A DNA stretch of 64,000 nucleotides. Source: Morinoia aosen. Its lineage: Eukaryota > Arthropoda > Malacostraca > Amphipoda > Talitridae. Below, in pieces: positions 11,201 through 23,977 of this stretch. The translations under genes and the position numbers were made by a program. Every line of letters begins with the position of its first letter. Positions within the stretch are counted from its first letter, which is position 1. Below the pieces are notes generated by a model that was not told the origin of the DNA, did not search any database, and was given only the letters and a program-made list of their open reading frames with translations. The DNA lies in assembly GCA_030386875.1 (NCBI GenBank), contig CM059564.1:42986075-43050074 (forward strand), in the 5' to 3' direction.

Positions 11201-12300
11201 ATTCGTTTCTCGGACACATTGACGAAAATGCGTCAGGGTCAACGCCCAATGAATCTCAATGGTACAAACCTTCTAATTAGAGCGTCTTGTAAGTTGTCCT
11301 GTTCTCTATTCACTACAGTTACTATAAAGTTTACTCTTATCGCTTGAATTACTACATTGTAAAATAAGTGCGGCATCACTCGTGCAAACTTCCTACAATT
11401 AATTTTACTTTAACTTTACTTTTAACTACGAAACGTATCGCGATTTTTACCTTAACCAATTTTTTTAGCGATTAATGAATCGGAAGATTACGTTTCTCAT
11501 TCATAAGATGTTTAATATGAGCTTAAAAATGGATTGGTACACACGACAATTCTCCAGTGTAGAAGAAACTAAAAGTGTATTAGAAACATTTTATTTTACA
11601 AAAAGCAAAACCATCAATCTGATGAGAAATGCAACTGATAAATAAGGAATATCGTAATCTATTAGTTTAACGCAAAAGTCTCCTATCAAACAATAATAAG
11701 TGTTTGTGTAGGAAAAGCAAATGCAAATAATAACTCTCCTGTATAATTTGCGCTTAAAACTTATAAAAAATCATCTATGTGAAAATGTAAATGAGAGACC
11801 CAAAAATCAAACTTTCTTGAACGCTGAAAAAAGTTTGCTTACATACTGAATCTGAAATTTTCATAGTACTGCACACCGCATATATCGTTATCACAACGAT
11901 CACAGCCATAACTTCTCTCGCGTACCTTCATCACGGAGACTACACCACGCAACGGTTCCATCGAAACATTTTTCATGGGAGATAAGACATGATGCTATGA
12001 ATTATACAAGGATGGGAACTGAATGAAAAACTCTACGGAAAACAAAGACAGGCTGGAACAATCAACAATGCATCGTCACTGAAATTATGGCTACTTTTCG
12101 AATTATAGTTGCATATATTGTCAAACCTAAACTATATTAAGCAGCAATAGGAATACACAGCAATAGGAATACCATTAACCTCTTAACCATTTGTTTCGAC
12201 TTGGGACATGAGTATAACGATACCCATGCGTGTGTGTATCAACAAAGGATCCTTTAAGATATTTTAAAAACCAATGATGTTTTTTGAGTTGTCTTTGTAA
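8250..12300. other. Intergenic, nothing recognised
   Basis: About 4 kb of apparently unique AT-rich DNA. The longest open frame (10105-10446 plus, 113 codons) has no recognisable motif and no splice context. No repeats beyond short A/T runs. Confidence 0.5.
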
Positions 12301-12309
12301 AAAAAAAGC

Positions 12310-12385
12310 TATTTTTCTTTCTCTTTTACTTTCTTTTTTCTTTCTTTCTTCCTTGCTTTATTTTCTTTCTTTCTTTCTTTTCCTG
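12310..12385. repeat. Polypyrimidine (TTTC)n tract
   Basis: Nearly pure T and C on the plus strand with many TTTC and TTTCTTTC units. Confidence 0.85.
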
Positions 12386-12389
12386 CAAT

Positions 12390-15300
12390 ACTTGCAAAGC
12401 CACTCACGAAATTTACGGCGAAGTCTGATTTACAGCAAATGAGCGCGTGCGATCCGCCCTCAATAATCTCAGGTTTTGAAGTGGGTCAAGATCTACTTGT
12501 CTGTCCAAAACATGCTGCGAAGCACGCCTCCAATAGGCTCTTGAGAACGTACTCGCGCAGTATTGAATTTCTGTATTGCGTTCAACTAGTTTTTTAAGTG
12601 CAGAAGGTAGATTCTGCCTAGGGCGACTGCTGTGCCCTCTGTCGGAACTCTGCATACAAATTTTTTTGCGGTTTTCAGCAGTGATTATGGAGCGCGTAGC
12701 CTGTTTACGACACACCCCTACAACATTAAATAATTGTGAACGTTTTTTCTCCCCTATGGAAAAGAATGAGTGTAAGCGGACTTGAACTTGGTTTAAGAAG
12801 TTGCGTTTTTGTATGTACAGTAGATCGGAGTCTGCACTCGGAAAAAATAACACGCAAATGACTGAGTTATTATGGAGTAACTATTCATAGATCCTCAATT
12901 ACGTACGTACTGTATATGTATGTACTAGAGGTTAGGTTTTCAAACGACATTCAAGGTAAAAACCAAAACGATTCCAATTGGTGACGCGATAAAAATTATG
13001 TTTAAACTCGTTTTATTCCCTCAGTATTGAATGTAAGCTTAACCTTCTTACCATTTGGCAACATTGAAGTAAATACATTTAAGGAATTAAGTCACCTACT
13101 AACCTTAACACATCGACACTTTTTGACGCGTCTGCCAAATGCTTAACAGAAAATTTTAGACATAAAAATCAATCAACCTCGGTGTCATTCGAGCAATTTT
13201 TTCGTGAGTGCAGGTTATTGTAATTAATGATACAGTTAACGAGGTCCCAAGCTCTGCTTCACCGCAGTATTGATAGTTAATAATAGAGTTAACGAGGGCT
13301 CCCACCTTGAAATGATCCTTCGACATTCCAGCCCAACCCTGCTTTGTTCTTTTCAGGTTCAAGCTCAGCAAAGGCAGCAGCTCCAAAAAATGTGCCAATC
13401 ATGGCGTCCAATGCTCCATGTCACTGCGCATGCGCGACAACTAATCGCAAACTCGAAGGGCGTAGAGAGCTGATCCGTGAGGTATTTTACGAGGACTTTG
13501 GCATGTAAATTCTAAAAATTATGAGGTCTTTGAAGTTTAAATTCTTAAAAAAAATTGTATCTTTGACATATAAATTCTAAAAAATATCAACATTGGGAGC
13601 TGTATAATTAGCATTTTGAAGTTTACCATTCTGAACTGTTGAATGTGTTATCAAAAAAAATTATTTGTATAAGATGCATCAACTTAAATATGCGTGTATT
13701 CATTCTATTATCTATTTCTCTCCAAATAGTTTTCAATAAAATTTTTGTATAGTCTGTGATCGTGGGATCAAACTAAATTCTTCTAAAATAATTAAATTGT
13801 ATATACGCACTTATGTGAAGGAGAAATATGTGCTCACAAATTGAAACGCAAAGCACTCAATTTTCAAATAATATAAATTAATTAATGGAAATTACAAAAA
13901 CTTTTCTTTTTATCTATGTAATCAGTTATAACCTATTTGTTCAATTATTTATTGGCTACATTAAAAATATTGTGAGACATTTTTAAATAGTTTTATTGAA
14001 CATTCATTTACTCCTAAGTTTTTTTCATCAACACAGAAATTCATTCTTTAGACTACAAGTTACGATATTTTGTCCATCACAATGAACACTAGAATCACCT
14101 AAAATTCATCGATGTTGAGTCACTCCCTAAAGTAGTAATAAGGTTGCAAGTGAGATAAAAATTAAGACTTGCTGAAAGCAGTACTGTATATCTTCAAACC
14201 CTCTCTATATTTTACTTTTAATTCAAAAAAGTCCAACTGGCCCATAGAGTTTAAAACTTCGTATAAGAAGTTATAAAAGAAATTTCTCACGTAAGGTATC
14301 TCTACAACATTTATCAAGACCAAGACGTGACGATCCGTCAAGATTTAAAAACATTTTCATGTGCGTTCGGTAAATTTGGGGCATCACGCGCGTATTTGAG
14401 TAATTCGTTCTGTAACGTAAAAATTTTGTTCACAATAATGGTACTGAGGAGCAAGCTACCATGACCAGATACTGTGAAACTCGCTCCACATTTCGCAACC
14501 CAATAGCCGATCAATGGTCATTGAGCAACCACATGGACGTACGTCATGGTAGCAAGTCTTACCCTAAAGCCTAATACTTGCCTCGAAAAAAGGCAATGAC
14601 TCACCTTCTCTCCCATTTAGCAATAACTGTTTCCCGATTTGGTGAGGCTGCTGAGGTTTTGTATGTTATAAAAAATGGAAGTTTTTTGCTGAAGATGTGG
14701 TCAATTCTTAAACTCTAATGAGGTTCCAGAGCCAAATTAACGGCGCGTATCAAGCGTTTCGTCATCTTGACCTCTTCTGTCACCCTACCCTTACGTGTAA
14801 ATTTTACGGTTTGCTCTACAGTTTATGACCGGTATAAATTTTTTGTTTACAAACCTACAACATTCATTTTAAAAAATATTCATTTTATTCGTACTGTCCT
14901 GCTAAAAAGAATTTATAACATCCAAACAAAAAAGATAAAATGTAGGCAAGAAGAGACAAAAGTTTCCAGTAGAATTTAGACATTGATTGTAATGAAACAA
15001 TAAATTTTACTAAATAAATAAAACAACAAATAATCTCTGGTATTAAGGTTTTCAAGCATGAAGGTTTAACTTTAGAAATTGAAAAACCCCAAAATGTAGT
15101 GAATTTTTTAATGTAAAAATATATCATCCCTCATATGGCTGCATTTGAGATTCAAGTGCCTCAATTAGAGGAAATGTTGAAGAAATATTATTCAGCTCAC
15201 AAGGACCATACTTAATTCGCAGTTAATCGTAATTAATGATTAAGAAAAATTATAATTGAAGCGACAGAGTTAATGATGACTGCCCATAGCCTTCAGGTTT

Positions 15301-15640
15301 ATTAGCATTACCGCAAGGTCGGCTATACTTTGGCACTAATGATGTTGATAATTATCGAGATCAGTTTCTTATGCCCTGGTCAATTGATCTATAAAAATGA
15401 TTGCAATACCGCGCCCTGAAGCCGACATACCTATACCTCTCTGACCTCAAACGGTGGTCGCTGGCGAGGCCCGAGTTGGTTCCACATCTGAATATTAATG
15501 TTCTATTAATGCTGATCTCGATCGAATACTGTGTTATCAACTAAAATTGACGCAAGTTAGCCTACGTTTTTGTGAGTCCGATCGAGATATTCGCTGGATT
15601 ATAATAACTGTTGCCGAAACTGGTAACCATGTATTGCTGA
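12390..15640. other. Intergenic, mostly unique
   Basis: Contains a weak degenerate 33-bp repeat at about 13485-13600 (words CTTTGACATATAAATTCTAA). A minus-strand frame of 146 codons at 12413-12853 has no recognisable family or splice partners and is not called as a gene. Nothing else was seen. Confidence 0.5.
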
Positions 15641-16160
15641 ATCTGGTTTATAGAAGAAAGTCTGGGGTCACTACTGAATGGAGTTCTCAAAACTGAAGAT
15701 AAAGTCTACTGGCACTGCTGGAGCCATTTGTTAAAACTGAAGATGAATAATGCTGTCATTACTATACACAGCGGTGAAAACTGTAGATAATGTATGTTGG
15801 CACTACTGTAAACAGTTGTCAAAACTGAAGATAAAAATTGTTGTTAAAACTGGAACCAGTTGTCAAAACTGAAGATAAAAATTGTTGTTAAAACTGGAAC
15901 CAGTTGTCAAAACTGAAGATAAAAATTGTTGTTAAAACTGGAACCAGTTGTCAAAACTGAAGATAATGCCTGTCTTCACTACTGGAGGCAGTCGTCAATC
16001 TGAAGACTGGGTCTGTTTTCACACATCTGAACTCTGTTATCAAAACTAATGAAAAAGAAAGTTGTTAGTTGAAAGTCGGAGGCAGTTTTAAAAATTGAAA
16101 ATATAGCCCGCTTTCGAGCTTCTGGAGGCAGACCTCAGAACTGAAGAAAAAGTCCGTTCC
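15640..16160. repeat. Degenerate array with 44-bp homogenised core
   Basis: Units start at 15813, 15857, 15901 and 15945, an exact 44-bp period; three complete copies look identical (CAGTTGTCAAAACTGAAGAT, then AAAAATTGTTGTTAAAACTG, then GAAC). On both sides older relatives with AACTGAAGATAA and CACTACTGGAGGCAGT drift in length. An identical core inside diverged flanks indicates recent local amplification. Confidence 0.88.
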
Positions 16161-16164
16161 CGCT

Positions 16165-17080
16165 AGAGATGGAACTTATTAAACCTAGTATAAAGCCAAC
16201 AGCCACCTCTGAAAGTAAATGCTGTAAGTGAAATTTCTCGTCACTAATGGAGATAACAATTTCAATCTGATTTTTAGGAGGAATGCAAGTTAGAATAGAC
16301 TCTTTCAATGGGAAAACTAGCACATTTAAAGCCTATACTCTGCGTAAGCACATTTGAGAAATAGTTCATTTCAATAAATCCCACGAGATGCTATGGTTCG
16401 CGAGCCACATTTATTCAGTTACCTGAGGATTTGATCATAGAAACATTCATAAAAAATTTGAATCCACGCGCACACATTCATTAGTTTCAACAAATTGCTC
16501 TCAAATGTTTTCAAGTCAATTGTTTTATAGAAGGGCACTATTTTTCACATCGTTCAAGACATATTTTCCGACCATCTATCAACACTGCTCCAATTCCTCA
16601 ATGTAAACGAACCCCAAAAAATCCATTTCACAACCAACTCAAGCTACTATTGAAAACTAACAACAGTCATCAGTGAGCGATTAACATCCACAGCTCAATT
16701 GGTTCAGTTCCCATAAGAGTATGTGATAATGAAGCTGTCCACCGACATTCCACAGCATCTAGCAGCTGCTTTCTAATTTTTACGCTCATGATCAGTCGGT
16801 TAGAGTTGAGTCTTGTTGAGTTTTTTTTGCAATGCAGAGCATGAAAATAAATCAAAAATTATTGATACAAGGAGGGCGTCGACGGTTCCTCTCGTGTCGA
16901 CAAAAAACTATATCGAACACAGTTCAACATCAGACGATGATGGCTGAAATATTCATGAATTTGGGCAATTATTTGACCCTGTGAACTAGTTTTGTTCTGA
17001 GGCCAACGTGCCTGGCTTAACTCATATTATTGCGAGGTCTGTTTTACTGGGTGTGTTTTGAGGGGCTAGACAAGGGGGCT
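16165..17080. other. Intergenic, nothing recognised
   Basis: Unique-looking AT-rich DNA with no supported gene, RNA or repeat. Confidence 0.5.
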
Positions 17081-17084
17081 AAGT

Positions 17085-17355
17085 GGGGGAGGGGCACTGC
17101 TGAGGAGGGGCGCTAGTAAGGAGGGGCACTGTTGAGGAGGGCACTACTGAGGAGGGGCACTTAATAGGAAGGGCACTAGCAAGGAGGAGCACTACTGTAG
17201 AGGGGCACGGCTGAAGATGTGCACTAGTAAGGAGGGGTACTGCAGAGGAGGGGCAGAAGTAAAGAGGGGCACTGCTGAGGAGGGACACTGCTGAAAAGGG
17301 CACTGCTGAGGAGGGGCACTGTTGAGTAGAGCTCTACTGAGGAGGGGCACTTCTA
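17085..17355. repeat. 18-bp G-rich tandem array
   Basis: About 15 imperfect copies of GAGGGGCACTGCTGAGGA and variants. The plus strand is G-rich, the minus strand C-rich. The period is a multiple of three, so a Pro/Ser/Ala-rich minus-strand frame stays open; this is not a gene. Confidence 0.85.
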
Positions 17356-17635
17356 ATGATTCCTTACTCGTAATTGATAAAAGATATATTAAATATACAG
17401 ACTGAGTTAGATTAAACTGATTTTATTGAGTTTAAGTGAGTAATATCGAGTTTATTGACTAAAATTGCAAATATGCAGGTTGAGTTATAGTAGTCGCTCA
17501 TTGAAAAATATAGATTTTAGTAAAGCAAAAGGTTCAAACCCATTTCTGCCTTGCTTCATATCTCTAACTCGAGTCTCATCCTGTCCTAACATTATCTTAT
17601 TTTGCTTGTAGTTTTCTAGAGATGTTCACAAAGTA

Positions 17636-17838
17636 GTTTTATACTCTGAAAAGGCCTGGTTTTATATTCTGAAAAGGACTGGTTTTATATTCTGAAAAGG
17701 CTTGGTTTTATATTCTGTGAATGCCTGGTTTTAAATTCTGAAACGTCCTGGTTTTATTTTCTGAAAAATCCTGGTTTTATCTTCTGAAAAATTCTGGTTT
17801 TATCTTCTGAAAAGGCCTGGTTTTATATTCTAAAAAGC
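17636..17838. repeat. 23-bp tandem array
   Basis: About nine copies of a 23-bp unit with TTTATATTCTGAAAAGG and CCTGGT; starts were measured at 17661, 17684 and 17707. Confidence 0.88.
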
Positions 17839-17839
17839 T

Positions 17840-18944
17840 GACCCCCTTCTTTATAGTTTGTGTGTAAGTACGTGGTTGATGGTCTAGATAAATCGGCGAG
17901 TTAATAGTAATTCAAGTCGATTGCCATAAATTGTATGTAAAGCTACGAAACATAATAAAATTCCCTGCAGAAAGTTGGAAAGAGTAACATTATATTAACG
18001 GTAGTTCCGCTGCACTGTAGAGCGGCTCTGTGCGACAGCTTTCCTTAGTGCGTGTGCCATGTTTTGAAGGTGAGAATATCAAATTTAATTTAAATGTCGA
18101 AAAAATAATTTTGATCGACTGTTCATTTCAAAACAACTGTTGAAAAAATCATTTTGACAAATGATGAATGTCGGATAAATGAAAAATAATGAATGTCGGA
18201 ATAAAATGAAAATTATGCATGTCGAAAGAAACGATGAATGACGAAAAATTTTTGAAGAAATTATGAATGTCGAAAAAATTATTTTGAACGACGCTCATTT
18301 GAGAACTGTTTAATGTGGGATCTCAGTTGTGAATCACGGAAAGTTCATGAACAATACTGAATAAATTATATTTTCTTGCAGTTACAGTTTGCTCTGACAG
18401 CTGAGACATTGTAATGAGTCACCGACCGAGTGAACAACGTGAGTTGTGGGTGTATGTTGCTGGTGTGTGTATGTGGTATGAGAACAAAACTTGCAGTATA
18501 AATTATAAAAAAAACTATTCTCGTACCTCAGTCATACAGCAGCTTTGTTTGCGGAGATGAAATCCCTTCAGTCGAATATTTGCCTCGACTTTTCTGCTTT
18601 TAAATTGGAAAAAAATTCCTTCGTTTAATCGCGATTATTTAAGACCATAATTGGAGGGCGTGGCTGTCATGAAAGTATCCTCTTTCTCGCTTAAAATAAC
18701 GCAGTCTTCTCGATAAAACAAAACGTTCGTCTTGATTTAAATTCCACGAGCTTTGCTCCCTCTGCAGTAAATGCAACATAATGCAGCTTCAAAATTCAAT
18801 CTGTTGAAATACTTCCCGTAGAGAACGTGATGCTCCTCCGTCCTCCATCACAAGTTTATCGTAGCAATCGTGACTGCTGTACCCGGCACTAAAACATGCG
18901 CTGCTTACCTCCTTATCGTTCTTTTTCTCGGCATAAATTCGTAC
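17840..18944. other. Intergenic with weak ATGAATGTCG repeat
   Basis: A degenerate repeat of ATGAATGTCG and GAAAAAATTA words lies at about 18130-18300. The rest is unique DNA with no supported feature. Confidence 0.5.
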
Positions 18945-19253
18945 TTAACACGTCGACTGCGATGGGTTAAACTGAAGTTTAATATTCAACTGAAATTTGA
19001 AGTCAAAAGTTGTTAGTCATCTTACAAATAACAAATATAACCTGGGTGTTTTAAATATTATTAATTTTAAAAGATTGTTAACATATTGATAAGTTAAACT
19101 GAAGTTTAATATTCAACTGAAATTTAAGGTCAAAAATTGTTATCTTGTAAATACCAAATATCATCTGGGTCCTTTAAATACCATTATTTTCAAACTATTG
19201 TTAAAAATATTTCAAACAACCCCCGATGGATCGTATCACAAGCGACGTGTTAA
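18945..19253. mobile_element. TTAA-flanked MITE, piggyBac-like
   Basis: TTAA stands at both edges (18945-18948 and 19250-19253), and the 301 bp between have matching inverted ends: CACGTCGACTGCG on the left, and CACGTCGCTTGTG reading inward from the right. A TTAA target duplication is the hallmark of piggyBac-superfamily elements. There is no coding capacity, so it would depend on a transposase elsewhere. Internally the sequence starting AAACTGAAGTTTAATATTC occurs twice (from about 18971 and 19097). Relatives are at 28.0, 47.1 and 62.6 kb. Confidence 0.75.
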
Positions 19254-20055
19254 GCTGGCAAACTACCCCCTCGTAAATTATGACACGAACTCACCGCAAA
19301 AAGATAGACTATTGTTTTATTGAGGGATCAAGTAATTAGTGGCAATCGGTGCCCATTTGGGATTATTTCGCACCCTTAAAATCGACTCGAAGTGCTGCTT
19401 GAAATAAGGAAACTCTTGTGAGAGTTTCTTGGTTCCCTGAAAACGCTTCTTTTTTATCCGGATGGCCTCAACACTTCGTTATCAATGTATTGCCCCAAGG
19501 GAAGTTTTAAGCTGTGTTTGTTGAGAAGTTAAACATCGCTTACTTACTGATCATCCACAGACAAACACCAATTCCTGACTTGGGTTTCATGGAACGCTGT
19601 GAAAATCCTTGGCGTATTCGAGGGAAATTGTTTAATGTTTCTCTCATAAAAACGTGCCCCAAAGTTCATATTCTGAATTAAATGGACCGTAAGGAGGGAT
19701 AAAAATTAGGAAGAATGTGTGGTCGAGGAAGAAATGAATTACTATTCTCACCAGGTTCTCTTGAGGTCAAATGGTCTCCTCGCTCTGGTCATAAAAAAAT
19801 TAAAACCGTCAGTTTGTTCTTCTGCATGTCAATAAAATAACAGACAGAGACTGATTGTTTATTTTTCTATTAGTCGAAACTTTTATGAATTTTCACAACA
19901 CGCTGTCTGAACTGGGCGTATAGAATTTGGATGACATGTCTTAGAGCTTAAACTTAATGTATTCGCACGTGATAGAAACTCCAGCACGTGATAGAAACTG
20001 GTGTTACTCACGCCCAGCCTTGAAAAGTGAGCGATAATTGTGTACGAAATGCAAG
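19254..20055. other. Intergenic, nothing recognised
   Basis: Unique sequence apart from a 16-bp word, CACGTGATAGAAACT, repeated twice at about 19966-19999. Confidence 0.5.
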
Positions 20056-20059
20056 TGCA

Positions 20060-20172
20060 CCAGGAACATTTTTGTGTTATTTTGTTAGCAAACATTCCAA
20101 TTAAAGAACAAATACGTCGATGCCAGGAATATTTTTGTGTAATTTTGTCAGCAAACATTTAAATTAAAGAAA
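20060..20172. repeat. Two-copy 63-bp tandem duplication
   Basis: CCAGGAACATTTTTGTGTTA at 20060 returns at 20123 as CCAGGAATATTTTTGTGTAA, followed in both by TTTTGTTAGCAAACATT or a close variant and AATTAAAGAA. Confidence 0.8.
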
Positions 20173-20985
20173 AGTAAATCAGCAGAAAAATGTACGGGGT
20201 GGCTCAAAAGTTATTTCACCATTTTAAGCCTTGATTACGATACATTTCAAAACTGTTACTTTCTTGCGCTCTGGAACTCTTTTTGTTCTTCAATATAGAT
20301 CAATAATTTTTAACAGTAATGTTCGTTGTTATTTTTTTTTCACTTCGTAAATCCCTCTCTCCTTCAATGTAGTTCGATGATTATTATCCGTTTCAACAGA
20401 TGTTCACCATGTTTAAATAACAGACTCGCTGAAAATCTGAAAATAAAGAGAATGGAAATCAAATTAGCCATTTTATTAAAAGGAGAAAAAAATGTTTGTT
20501 GTGTTCATGGTTACTTTCTAGCGCTCCGTAAATCTTTGACTTGGACCTAACGCACAAGTCAAGCACAGCGGTATAAGGCGCTATAATGACAAGAAAATCT
20601 TCCTCAGTGAACTGTAGGTCGAATTCTTGCGTCACCAACAAGTGATGGACGAGAGAATAGAAAGATTCATTCCAGTTATGAAGCCTCTAGGCTGACCGTG
20701 AAATTTTAGTTGCTCATAATGTACATCTTCGAAAAAATGCTCTGACACCTAAATCCTAGCGAGCAAATAATCTCACTTCCGTCTCATCAGTTTCGATCAC
20801 ACTACTAAAAGCAAACACGAATCTGGAAAAATACATGCTGCAACTACGGCGCTTAAAATATGCTGCTTTAATTTAAAGACGAATTTGTGTTAACATTTAT
20901 TAATATGCCCTGATTAGTATCCACTTATTAGAACGATTTAATGTATATGAACACGTCAGTGGTTTGCTTTAATCGCAACCTCATC
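20173..20985. other. Intergenic, nothing recognised
   Basis: Unique AT-rich sequence; no supported feature. Confidence 0.5.
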
Positions 20986-21146
20986 AAAAACTTAAAAACG
21001 AAGATAATTCCGATAAAATTTATCATCTTTACTACAAAAAACGTTTCGGAGTCCAAACTTTTCCAAATTCAAACTTCTGGACTCCGGAACGTTTTCGTAG
21101 TAAAGATGATAAATTTTATCGAAATTTTCTAGGTTTTTAAGTTTTT
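20986..21146. repeat. Inverted repeat of a hammerhead-related element
   Basis: Two arms of about 75 bp (20986-21060 and 21072-21146) face each other across 11 bp. Each arm, read outward from the centre, has GGACTCCGAAACGTT (GGAACGTT in the right arm) and then GTAGTAAAGATGATAAATTT. The same series, diverged, accompanies the hammerhead motif at 39.1 kb. The arms start within stem II and lack the CTGATGA half of the ribozyme, so neither should be active. It looks like two truncated copies of one retroelement joined head to head. Confidence 0.8.
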
Positions 21147-21610
21147 GGTTGGAACGTTTTGATTCGTATTCGTTAATGGGGTTTAATATTTAGGATGTGC
21201 CAGGAATTCAAATACGTTGGAGACATGATGTGAACATTTTTTATACCGTACATACTTCTGATGTCAGAGCTCGTTCATAATGCGAAGGACTCGTGCGGTA
21301 AAATTTATACTTCATTCTCAGTTCAGTGCGTGTATACGCATGGCCTTGTAAAGCAATGAACGCCGAGTTTATTTTTTGTGTTAATTTTTTAAGAGGAAGT
21401 TAATACCTGACTAGTGCGCATCGACTTTCACGTGATGCGCGTTATTTTAAAACATCTATTCTTCAACAATGATTTCGAAATGTTGCTCTTGTAGGTAATT
21501 TTAGGATGTTCTCACAAACGTTGAAAAGAAATCGATGAGCCAATACTACATAATGTATGAATCATACGTTGCCTAAATTTGCACACTCTCATATAACGAT
21601 AATGTTTAAA
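21147..21610. other. Intergenic, nothing recognised
   Basis: Unique sequence; no supported feature. Confidence 0.45.
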
Positions 21611-21613
21611 AAT

Positions 21614-21782
21614 AAAAATGCCTACAGTTTGAGGAGAAACATATTATTGAATATCAACTATAAAATATTAAATATGAAATAAAAAATGCCTCCAGTTTGG
21701 GGAGAAACATGTTATTGAATATAAAATATAAAATATTGAATATAAAATGAAAATGCCTACAGTTTGAGGAGAAACATTATTG
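21614..21782. repeat. Three-copy 67-68-bp tandem repeat
   Basis: CCTACAGTTTGAGGAGAAAC starts at 21621, 21689 (with C and G variants) and 21756, each followed by an AT-rich spacer of TATAAAATATTGAATA words. Confidence 0.85.
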
Positions 21783-22254
21783 TGTGGCCTTAAAATTTAT
21801 CGTTACGCGAATAATATTCCGAACAATAACCGACCCGAGAATTCTTCTCATTTTGCGATGCATTCCGTGACAAAAAGAACATCCTGTGGTATCAAAAAAT
21901 GCCCTGTGGCATCATAGAATGACGCCAAAAAATGTATTGAGGGATCAAATTATGGCATAAAAATGCCTTTTGGCATCGAAATCAAACATCAGACGTTGTC
22001 ATGTCTGTGTTTCTGCAGCAAACACTTACAGGCTGCGCGAGTTGTTCCGTTCCGTTATAGATGAACCAAGCTTTACCTTCACCTTGAGCATGATTTTAGC
22101 CCCATTTAACCATGGGTGCTTTTATCATGAGTGAACATTTGCAGCGCTTAAATCTCGTGCGCAGAGAGGTTGACTGCGACCCCGATCTTTGCATTAGACT
22201 CAGGGTCACCGGAATGGCCGTTGTGCTAGCCAAAGTTCTCAAACGTTGCCTTTT

Positions 22255-22525
22255 GAATGAAATTTGGTCACTGAAGTATTCGATCATTTGGTCATCCTAC
22301 AGGGTTGTCACATGCTGAGAGATTTTATGACCAAGATTAAATGATAAAAGACTGAAACATTGTCTTTTTAAGTCAAATTTGGTCAAAGAAGTATTCGATC
22401 ATTTGGTCATCCAACACGGTCGTCAGAGGCTGAGAGATTTTATGACAATTTTGATTAAAGAAGTATTTGAACATTTGTCCATCTTGCAGGGTTGTCTGAT
22501 ACTGAGAGATTTTATGAAAGATTAA
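22255..22525. repeat. Three-copy degenerate repeat
   Basis: AAGTATTCGATCATTTGGTC, then CAGGGTTGTC and GCTGAGAGATTTTATGA, recur three times with spacing of roughly 125 and 80 bp. The spacer varies between copies. Confidence 0.75.
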
Positions 22526-22529
22526 TTTA

Positions 22530-23520
22530 AAAAACACAAATTTTAGAGTTTCACCGAGATTGAGCCCGATCTAGCACACCCAAGTCTGATCATGAAACAG
22601 TGCAACTCATACCACACACGTCGAATCGAATCAGCGTACACAAAGCTCATGAACATCTCAACTCTAAGCACCAAACTGGTATTACTGCTCGGTAATCGCA
22701 CATCATTAACGCATCTTTTACAGGCAATGGAGCGTCAGTTTCCTTGGTGCTTGTGTCGTTTATTGTGCGATATTAATTAGCGAACTGACCTGCTCTCTGT
22801 AAACTTATATCAGCGTCTCCCTCGCTCGCCCTCTAATGCAAGATAAGCTGTGATCAGATTGCACCTCAGTGCGTTCAAGACTACCGAGTTTTTGCAGTCA
22901 TTGTAGTTTATAAAGAGCTCTTATGACGCTCGGGAACTGTAATCCCTCGCCTGATCTGGCAGTTTTAACTTTCTTCAGCGACGCTTTGGTATTTTTCTTC
23001 GGTAAAAGAAACGCTTTCGCTGATTATTAAGCACCGATAAATGCATTCGTTGAGTGATTTCAATGTTGGATAACATATGTAAAACGTATTTATTTGTCTA
23101 AATTAATAAAATTCTTCCCCAAAAAAAGTTTTCTAACTGAAAACTGATCAGACACCAGATCATGATCTTTTGAGAATACAAGCCGTCATTATGGTAGTTT
23201 TATGTGTCACAAATCATTTCTAATTAATTTCATTTCAATTCAACGGACAGAATTTGGTTACCATTCATTAAAACGAGAGTGGAACAGTATTGAAATGTGA
23301 ACTCCGAATTAAAGTGATATTTTTTACTTAAGCGTTGAAGTGGAACAAAAACAGCGACTGATTTCTGCTAATGATATTACATGAATATAATGAAAAATTA
23401 CATGTAACTCCCAGTCTAGCCCCTGGAATGATTGGAATTACTACTTGAACACCTCACAAACGTAAAAAACATCGAACTTCAAACCATCATCTGGATTTTA
23501 ATAAATCAGACACAACGCTA
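22530..23520. other. Intergenic, nothing recognised
   Basis: Unique sequence, slightly GC-richer near 22800-22980, with no coherent open frame or splice context. Confidence 0.5.
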
Positions 23521-23525
23521 TAAAT

Positions 23526-23670
23526 TGGTGTTATGGTGAAGAGAGTTTTCTCCCGAAAAGAGCGTTTTTTAAACCATTCCTGCTCATTCATTCACTCATT
23601 ACGTGGCGTTATAATGAAAATATTTTACTCATAAAACGAGTGTTTTTGAAAATCATTCCCACTCATTCAT
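23526..23670. repeat. Two-copy 79-bp tandem duplication
   Basis: GTGTTATGGTGAA ... ACCATTCCTGCTCATTCAT and GCGTTATAATGAA ... ATCATTCCCACTCATTCAT are diverged copies. Confidence 0.65.
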
Positions 23671-23869
23671 ATAAAAAATTTGACCACGCGACATCATATG
23701 AAGCACGAGGCGCTTGCCTGCAGTTTGGGTCCCACAAAACAGTTCTGTTGCGCAAGAAAATCCACTTCCAGAAGCGTGAAATTTCATCTCAACTTGGCCG
23801 TCTCCAGAGCACGAGTTGGCAAGAATTACGAGGAGCTGAGTCCGTTGCAGGGCGGTCATAAACTTCAAA

Positions 23870-23977
23870 CCCAGTCTAACTTTTTCGGCGGAGCATGCAT
23901 GTTTTTCGCCGCCCGAGCGATTTAATTACTTGGGCGGCGAAAAACATGCATGCAGGCGGCGAAAAAGTTAGACTGGG
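23870..23977. mobile_element. Palindromic fold-back element, copy 1
   Basis: Arms 23870-23914 and 23932-23977 are reverse complements with only a few differences, around a 17-base AT-containing centre. Each arm runs CCCAGTCTAACTTTTTCG, CCGCC, GCATGCATGTTTTTCGCC. A second member lies at 31597-31715, so this is a dispersed family rather than a local hairpin. No protein is encoded; a fold-back MITE is the best guess. Confidence 0.8.

Noticed and set aside
12413..12853. 146-codon minus-strand frame
   Set aside because: No motif, signal peptide or splice partner recognised. About one frame of this length is expected by chance in this much AT-rich DNA.
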